From Planctomycetota bacterium (GTDB taxonomy: Bacteria > Planctomycetota > MHYJ01 > JACPRB01): a DNA stretch of 5,024 nucleotides. This document shows positions 1-5,024 of this stretch, piece after piece (within the stretch, counting starts at the first letter, position 1; the number at the start of each line of letters is the position of its first letter). Both the position numbers and the translations under genes were made by a program. The notes beneath the pieces were generated by a model that searched no databases, was not told the DNA's origin, and saw nothing but the letters and a program-made list of their open reading frames with translations. Where the stretch lies: the NCBI GenBank assembly GCA_016200125.1, contig JACQFK010000338.1, forward strand, positions 1 to 5,024, read 5' to 3'.

Positions 1-36
1 CAGGCGCTGTCCAAATACGCCCGCGGGTCGTCATAA
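1..36 (+). CDS. Possible 3' end of an upstream gene (partial)
   Basis: Frame 1 reads open from the window edge for 11 codons, giving QALSKYARGSS, and ends at TAA (34-36). The peptide looks like an ordinary protein C-terminus, and the stop lies 14 bp before a good promoter that starts the next unit. Eleven codons are far too few to identify a product, and in GC-rich DNA an open frame this short can be chance. A competing reading is a divergent minus-strand start at 34 (MTTRGRIW...), with only a weak upstream purine stretch. Sequence to the left of the window would decide. Confidence 0.3.
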   Translation, partial: QALSKYARGSS

Positions 37-50
37 CCCTGCCGGCAATC

Positions 51-79
51 TTGACCCGACCCGGACCTGCGGCTAGTAT
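51..79 (+). promoter_or_regulatory. Sigma70-type promoter of the lipoprotein-groEL operon
   Basis: The -35 box TTGACC (51-56) matches TTGACA at five of six positions. The -10 box TAGTAT (74-79) matches TATAAT at four of six, including the key second A and last T. The spacer is exactly 17 bp. Transcription would begin near 85-87, only about 4-6 nt before the ATG at 91. The GAGG at 82-85 would then lie at or before the 5' end of the RNA, and the mRNA would be nearly leaderless. No CIRCE (HrcA) inverted repeat, the usual groE control element, is visible in 1-90. The assignment rests on consensus match only. Confidence 0.6.
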
Positions 80-90
80 ACGAGGCCCCT

Positions 91-2540
<2,450 letters not shown>

Positions 2541-2554
2541 GGAGCCTTTAATAC

Positions 2555-2585
2555 GGAACGGGCGCCGCTTTCACGGCGCCCTTCC
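2555..2585 (+). terminator. Hairpin terminator after groEL
   Basis: Starting 14 bp after the groEL stop, GGGCGCCG (2560-2567) pairs perfectly with CGGCGCCC (2574-2581) around a 6-nt loop, CTTTCA. The stem extends by four pairs (GGAA 2555-2558 with TTCC 2582-2585) if C2559 is bulged. There is no long U tract (only TTCC, which is partly in the stem), so it is weaker than a textbook intrinsic terminator. It would still end or stabilise the groEL message. Confidence 0.65.
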
Positions 2586-2822
2586 GCTAGCTCAACCGAG
2601 CGGCATCGCGACTGCAGCCTGAGTGAAGCGGCGCCCTGCCCTCAGTTCAAGAAGGGGTGGGGAGTCGCGGCACTCCCCACCGGATTGTATCCCCGCCTTC
2701 GCTCGCCGGAGCGCCGCGACGGCAAAGCGAAGGCGCCCTCCGTAGCGCCATCCGAAAGGCGCGAAGGAGGGCGCGCGGGCAAGCCCGGCTCGTTCTGAGG
2801 ATTCATGCCCACGTCCCTCGAG
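2586..2822. repeat. Intergenic hairpin cluster, REP-like or degenerate repeat element
   Basis: This non-coding gap between converging genes is packed with inverted repeats. (1) A 10-bp perfect stem at 2656-2665/2672-2681 with a 6-nt loop. (2) A 10-bp perfect stem at 2694-2703/2726-2735 enclosing a second 4-bp stem (2705-2708/2720-2723). (3) A 9-bp stem at 2733-2741/2766-2774 enclosing a 5-bp stem (2745-2749/2758-2762). (4) A 5-bp stem with a 2-nt loop at 2776-2780/2783-2787. Stems 2 and 3 share bases 2733-2735 and so would compete. A 54-codon minus-strand frame (2806-2642) crosses the hairpins; its Arg/Pro/Ser/Gly-rich composition argues against a real gene. Such packing is typical of dispersed palindromic repeats. 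A repeat family cannot be shown from one copy. Confidence 0.5.
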
Positions 2823-2859
2823 AAAATTTTTCAGCCCCGCGCGCAGCGCGCGCGGGGCT
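2823..2859 (-). terminator. Strong hairpin terminator for the minus-strand operon
   Basis: A perfect 12-bp, very GC-rich stem (2833-2844 with 2848-2859, 3-nt loop) lies 19 bp after the stop of the four-helix-bundle gene, read on the minus strand. It is followed in that direction by GAAAAATTTT (2832-2823). The U-rich stretch begins 6 nt after the stem, later than ideal, but stem strength and position fit a terminator. Read on the plus strand the hairpin could also stop residual groEL transcription. Confidence 0.6.
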
Positions 2860-2878
2860 ACGTACACGATCCTGCTCG

Positions 2879-3244
2879 CTAAGAGCTTCGGATTCTTCCT
2901 TTCGACGTCTCCTTCTTCAGGAGCTTCCTCACCTCATCGTTCAGCCCGTTCAGCCGCTCGCACTCGGAGGCGGAGAGGTAGCCCAGATCCTGCATCACCA
3001 GGAGGAGCATCTCCAGCTCCCGGGAAGCCTCCCGGGAAACCTCCAGGCACTCCCGGAACTCGTCCTCGTCCTCGAAGACGCAGCCCCGGGCGATGTTGGC
3101 GGGGATCGCCAGGACGGCGCGGCCGATGTCGACCGCCAGCCCCTCCTGCTCCTCCTCCGGCATCTTCTCGACCGCCCGGTAGACTTCGAGCAGCAACGCG
3201 TGGGCCTTCCGGTACACCTCGAGCTTCGCGACCTCGCGATTCAT
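2879..3244 (-). CDS. Four-helix bundle protein (23S rRNA intervening-sequence / S23 family)
   Basis: A 121-residue, mostly helical cytoplasmic protein. The opening KLEVYRKAHALLLEVY (7-22), the central AIPANIARG (46-54, usual form SIPANIAEG) and the C-terminal LGYLSASECERLN (87-99) are the recognisable landmarks of the family first found inside 23S rRNA intervening sequences and often named four helix bundle protein. Length is typical. Family members form small helical bundles (pentamers in known structures, as in the related Avd protein of diversity-generating retroelements). Their cellular role is generally unknown. Here the gene is not in an rRNA, and no reverse transcriptase or variable repeat is in view, so neither of those contexts applies. 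Arg replaces the usual Glu in the ANIAEG motif, and an acidic run (57-62) follows it. The start ATG (3244) has GGAAGGAG (minus strand, 3258-3251) 6 nt upstream, overlapping the stop of the preceding peptidase gene, so the two are one operon. Confidence 0.85.
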   Translation of the reverse strand: MNREVAKLEVYRKAHALLLEVYRAVEKMPEEEQEGLAVDIGRAVLAIPANIARGCVFEDEDEFRECLEVSREASRELEMLLLVMQDLGYLSASECERLNGLNDEVRKLLKKETSKGRIRSS

Positions 3245-3257
3245 GGCTTTCTCCTTC

Positions 3258-4166
3258 CTATTTCAAGTCCGACAGATGCTTCCTCCATCCCTGCTCCAGT
3301 TCCTCCAGGTTCGGCGGCTGCGCGCCGCGCAGCAGGAGATCGATCACCCCGTCGTCCCTCGAGAAGAGGTAGTGGACGAAGGACCAGGCCTGGGCGTAGT
3401 GGCGCGCGAAGAGGACGCCGTACATCTCGTCGCGGCCGAGCTTCAGGAACTTCTGCAGGGGCATGGGCTCCTCGAATTGGAGGAGCAGGACCGCGCGGCG
3501 GTCGACGGCCCCCGGCCGCGCCCGGCCGTCCCGCACCGCGAAATTGGCGAAGTACTCCGCCACGCCCTCGGCGAACCAGAGGGGCTCCGTGCGCTTCCAG
3601 ACCCGGTCCATGTACTCGTGGGCGAACTCGTGGGCCAGCGTCTTCTGGAGCCAGGCGGGGGAGGGCCCCCCGTCGAGGCAGACGACGAGCTCGGCGCTCC
3701 GGGGATCGTAGAAGGACTCCGCGTTCGACGCGCCCGACCGCACGGCGTAGCGGCGGAAGTCGCGCGCGGAAGAGAAGACGCGGGCGGAGAACATGAGGCC
3801 CGAATCGTCCCCGCCGAGGGCGGACTTCGCCATCCGGAGGAACTCCTCCAGGTGGGCGCCGACGCTGCGGAGATCGTCGATGGGGACGTCGCCCCGGACT
3901 ACGAAGGAGGGGGTCATGAGGAGCTTCCAGCCCGACGTCTCCAGGTTCTTCCACTCCCATCCCCGCGACGCCTCGCGGACCGCCCGCGGAGAGAAAGGCG
4001 AAGGATGCCCTTCGCCGTCGCGCCGGACGGTCTCCGTCCGGCATCCGAAGGGAGGAATCGGGGCTTCGGGATCGAGGGTGGGGAACAGAGGCCCCGGCCT
4101 CGATTCGGCCGCCCGGAAAGCCGCCAGCGGAACCATCGGAAGCAGGAACAGGAACGCGCTCACCAT
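3258..4166 (-). CDS. Exported zinc metallopeptidase-like protein (HExxH, DUF1570 / peptidase MA-like)
   Basis: A 302-residue protein with a signal peptide (hydrophobic residues 4-17, plausible cleavage after Ala19-Ala20), so it probably acts outside the cytoplasm. A Pro-rich stretch (25-60) precedes a domain of the type preceding the catalytic core (WKLLMTPSFVV at 80-90, then a helix to about 116). The core has HEFAH at 179-183 (zinc ligands H179 and H183, catalytic E180) and PLWFAEGVAEYF at 195-206, where E200 is the likely third ligand. A later YAQAWSFVHYL (257-267) matches the arrangement in DUF1570 and peptidase MA-like gluzincins. All expected catalytic residues are present; the substrate is unknown. 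A longer reading from 4241 adds 25 Arg-rich residues that bury the signal peptide. ATG 4166 is preferred because GGAGG lies 6 nt before it. The gene ends at TAG (3260-3258), 13 bp from the four-helix-bundle gene it is paired with. Confidence 0.85.
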   Translation of the reverse strand: MVSAFLFLLPMVPLAAFRAAESRPGPLFPTLDPEAPIPPFGCRTETVRRDGEGHPSPFSPRAVREASRGWEWKNLETSGWKLLMTPSFVVRGDVPIDDLRSVGAHLEEFLRMAKSALGGDDSGLMFSARVFSSARDFRRYAVRSGASNAESFYDPRSAELVVCLDGGPSPAWLQKTLAHEFAHEYMDRVWKRTEPLWFAEGVAEYFANFAVRDGRARPGAVDRRAVLLLQFEEPMPLQKFLKLGRDEMYGVLFARHYAQAWSFVHYLFSRDDGVIDLLLRGAQPPNLEELEQGWRKHLSDLK

Positions 4167-4172
4167 GGGCCG

Positions 4173-4177
4173 CCTCC
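4173..4177 (-). promoter_or_regulatory. Ribosome binding site fixing the peptidase start at 4166
   Basis: On the minus strand, GGAGG (4177-4173) precedes the ATG at 4166-4164 by 6 nt. The first 20 residues from that ATG form a clean signal peptide. The upstream in-frame ATG at 4241 has no comparable site. Confidence 0.7.
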
Positions 4178-4263
4178 ATCGCGTCGAACGCCGCACCCCC
4201 GGGGAGGAGCAAGCTCCGTGCCACAGGGCGCGAAAATGCAACCTGCTCCCGCCCAGCGAGTTC

Positions 4264-4269
4264 TATAAT
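4264..4269 (+). promoter_or_regulatory. Perfect TATAAT hexamer facing right, promoter uncertain
   Basis: TATAAT at 4264-4269 is a perfect -10 hexamer on the plus strand, but no reasonable -35 box lies 16-18 bp upstream. It overlaps an inverted pair ATAAT/ATTAT (4265-4269 and 4277-4281). If active, it would make a leader of about 190 nt for the beta-helix gene or a small RNA. It may equally reflect the general AT-richness of a control region. Confidence 0.25.
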
Positions 4270-4276
4270 GAGACCT

Positions 4277-4323
4277 ATTATGGCCCATCAGCTCACGTTA
4301 CGTTTCGTAACCTGACGTTACGT
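4277..4323 (-). promoter_or_regulatory. Candidate promoter of the peptidase operon with repeated operator motif
   Basis: Read on the minus strand, CATAAT (4282-4277) matches the -10 consensus at five of six positions and would start RNA near 4270, giving a leader of about 100 nt before ATG 4166. At 17 bp spacing the -35 position (4305-4300, AAACGT) is poor, which suggests an activator-dependent promoter. Just there lie GTTACG at 4297-4302, its inverted copy CGTAAC at 4306-4311, and GTTACG again at 4317-4322. Two of these are part of a 9-bp direct repeat ACGTTACGT (4295-4303 and 4315-4323), exactly 20 bp apart and so on the same DNA face. The binding protein is not identifiable. Confidence 0.45.
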
Positions 4324-4411
4324 CCGGGCCGTCCAGGTCTCTCCACCCGAGGAGTGCGGGAAGGGGCAGAAAACTCGACAGGGAAAATGGCGGATTTCGG
4401 AAAATAGACGG

Positions 4412-4463
4412 TTACATCGGGGGCCCCTCGCTCCCCTATACTTGAAGCGGGATCCAAGGGAGG
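4412..4463 (+). promoter_or_regulatory. Candidate promoter and ribosome binding site of the beta-helix gene
   Basis: TATACT (4437-4442) is a good -10 box, matching five of six positions. The best -35 candidate, TTACAT (4412-4417), is only partial and leaves a long 19-bp spacer. Transcription would start near 4449. A strong Shine-Dalgarno sequence AAGGGAGG (4456-4463) lies 5 nt before the ATG at 4469, which makes the start confident even though the promoter is moderate. Confidence 0.5.
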
Positions 4464-4468
4464 CCAGC

Positions 4469-5024
4469 ATGAGAACTGCCGCCGCGATCGCGATCCTGTC
4501 CCTCTTCGGAACCCAGGACAAGAAGGAGATCCTCCTCGCCCCCGGGGGCGACATCGCCGGCGCCGTGGCCCAGGCCGCTCCCGGATCAATCATCACCCTC
4601 GCCGGCGGCGCCTACGCCCCGGGCCAGATCGGCAGCGGCTCGTCGGCGGTCGGCGTCACGATCCGCTCGAAGCCCGGCCAGCGGGCCCAGCTCGACTTCG
4701 GCGCCCGCGGCGGCTTCTACCTCACGGCCGACGCTTTCACCCTCAAGGATCTCGACATCCTCAACGCCCAGAACTTCGCCGTCGACATCGACGCGTCGAA
4801 CTGCACCCTCGACGGCTGCAAGGTCCTGGGAAGCGGCGGCGACGTGATCAAGCTCTCGCCGGGCAAATGGCAGGCGAAGAAGTACAACCACGGGGCGACG
4901 ATCATCAACTGCGAGATCGGCGCCAACAAGGCCTTCGAAGGGGTGGACTGCGTGGGCCAGGACGACGTCCGCATCATCAACTGCCATTTCCACGACACCC
5001 CGGGCTGGGGCGTCTACCTGAAAG
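4469..5024 (+). CDS. Secreted right-handed parallel beta-helix protein (partial, N-terminal part)
   Basis: The first 185 codons are open and run off the window. Residues 2-13 form a short signal-like segment (R2, then Ala/Ile/Leu-rich), so export is likely, although no classic Ala-X-Ala cleavage site is seen. Residues 26-49 (GGDIAGAVAQAAPGSIITLAGGAY) are the typical entry of pectate-lyase/chondroitinase-B-like beta-helix proteins, where a helix caps the first coil and a PG-x-I-x-L-x-x-G-x-Y strand follows. Rungs of about 20-25 residues then repeat, with strand motifs such as VTIRSK (63-68), FTLKDLDI (90-97), CTLDGCKV (112-119), ATIINCEI (143-150) and VRIINCHF (167-174). Asn-Cys ladder positions recur at 111-112, 147-148 and 171-172. 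The family includes polysaccharide lyases and many non-enzymatic surface proteins. No catalytic residues can be judged from this part. Confidence 0.85.
   Translation, partial: MRTAAAIAILSLFGTQDKKEILLAPGGDIAGAVAQAAPGSIITLAGGAYAPGQIGSGSSAVGVTIRSKPGQRAQLDFGARGGFYLTADAFTLKDLDILNAQNFAVDIDASNCTLDGCKVLGSGGDVIKLSPGKWQAKKYNHGATIINCEIGANKAFEGVDCVGQDDVRIINCHFHDTPGWGVYLK

Larger units (their letters stand above)
4167..4468. other. Divergent control region between the peptidase operon and the beta-helix gene
   Basis: No credible gene is present in these 302 bp; open frames here are short Arg/Pro-rich shadows. The region contains an AT-rich patch with -10-like boxes facing both ways (4264-4282), a cluster of GTTACG motifs (4295-4323), and a pair of GGAAAAT direct repeats (4382-4388 and 4399-4405, 17 bp apart). 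The promoter and ribosome binding site of the rightward gene lie at its right end. AT-rich and repeat-containing DNA stands out here against the GC-rich surroundings, which supports a regulatory role. Confidence 0.55.

Noticed and set aside
1..90. CIRCE element for HrcA control of the groEL operon
   Set aside because: No TTAGCACTC-N9-GAGTGCTAA-type inverted repeat is found upstream of the operon in the bases shown.
2600..2860. CRISPR array or tRNA in the palindrome-rich gap
   Set aside because: The stems differ from each other with no regular repeat-spacer period, and no cloverleaf with tRNA landmark bases can be drawn.
2592..2867. 91-codon minus-strand frame in the intergenic hairpin region
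   Set aside because: It runs through strong palindromes, has an Arg/Ala/Gly-rich product and no ribosome binding site. It is better explained by repeat DNA.
2879..3244. Avd accessory protein of a diversity-generating retroelement
   Set aside because: The fold family is related, but no reverse transcriptase, template repeat or variable repeat is present in the window, and the partner is a peptidase.
2657..3796. 379-codon plus-strand frame across the hairpin cluster and the minus operon
   Set aside because: The product becomes a nearly pure Arg/Pro/Gly/Ser stretch, and it lies antisense to two recognisable genes.
3241..4224. Second 327-codon minus-strand frame overlapping the peptidase in another register
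   Set aside because: Its product is Arg/Pro-rich low complexity, while the alternative register carries the signal peptide and catalytic motif.
3243..4268. 341-codon plus-strand frame opposite the peptidase
   Set aside because: It is antisense to the HExxH peptidase, whose motifs and ribosome binding site are clear. This frame has no recognisable domain.

Overview
This is a 5.0 kb piece of GC-rich bacterial chromosome. Coding regions prefer G or C at third codon positions. The gene set is a GroEL-type chaperonin, a Cys-anchored lipoprotein, a four-helix-bundle protein of the 23S-intervening-sequence family, an exported HExxH metallopeptidase and a secreted parallel beta-helix protein. This mix fits an environmental, Gram-negative-type bacterium such as a planctomycete or a related metagenome-derived lineage. 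That placement is inference from gene content only, because no rRNA or other phylogenetic marker besides GroEL is present.

Left part (1-2585), plus strand: the first 36 bases may be the tail of an upstream gene. A good sigma70-type promoter (TTGACC, 17 bp, TAGTAT) follows. It sits so close to the next ATG (position 91) that the message would be almost leaderless. The promoter drives a lipoprotein gene whose stop codon overlaps the groEL start codon (TAATG). The two are therefore very likely one translationally coupled operon. No groES lies in the window. GroEL keeps every catalytic and co-chaperonin-contact position I checked. It is closed by a GC-rich hairpin that acts as a probable terminator.

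Middle (2586-2878): no convincing gene. It holds a dense row of perfect or near-perfect hairpins that look like a REP-like or degenerate repeat element. It ends in a strong hairpin facing the minus-strand operon as its terminator.

Minus-strand operon (4166 down to 2879): an exported zinc metallopeptidase-like protein (start revised to 4166, where a Shine-Dalgarno site and a signal peptide agree). A four-helix-bundle protein follows 13 bp later, with its ribosome binding site overlapping the peptidase stop. The 302 bp control region upstream (4167-4468) has AT-rich -10-like boxes facing both ways. It also has three copies of a GTTACG motif, two of them as 9-bp direct repeats exactly 20 bp apart, which look like regulator binding sites.

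Right edge (4469 to the end), plus strand: the N-terminal 185 residues of a secreted right-handed parallel beta-helix protein, cut by the window end.

Nothing in the window is a proven new system. The most unusual items are the lipoprotein-GroEL coupling behind a near-leaderless promoter, the peptidase/four-helix-bundle operon with its repeat-rich control region, and the hairpin cluster.
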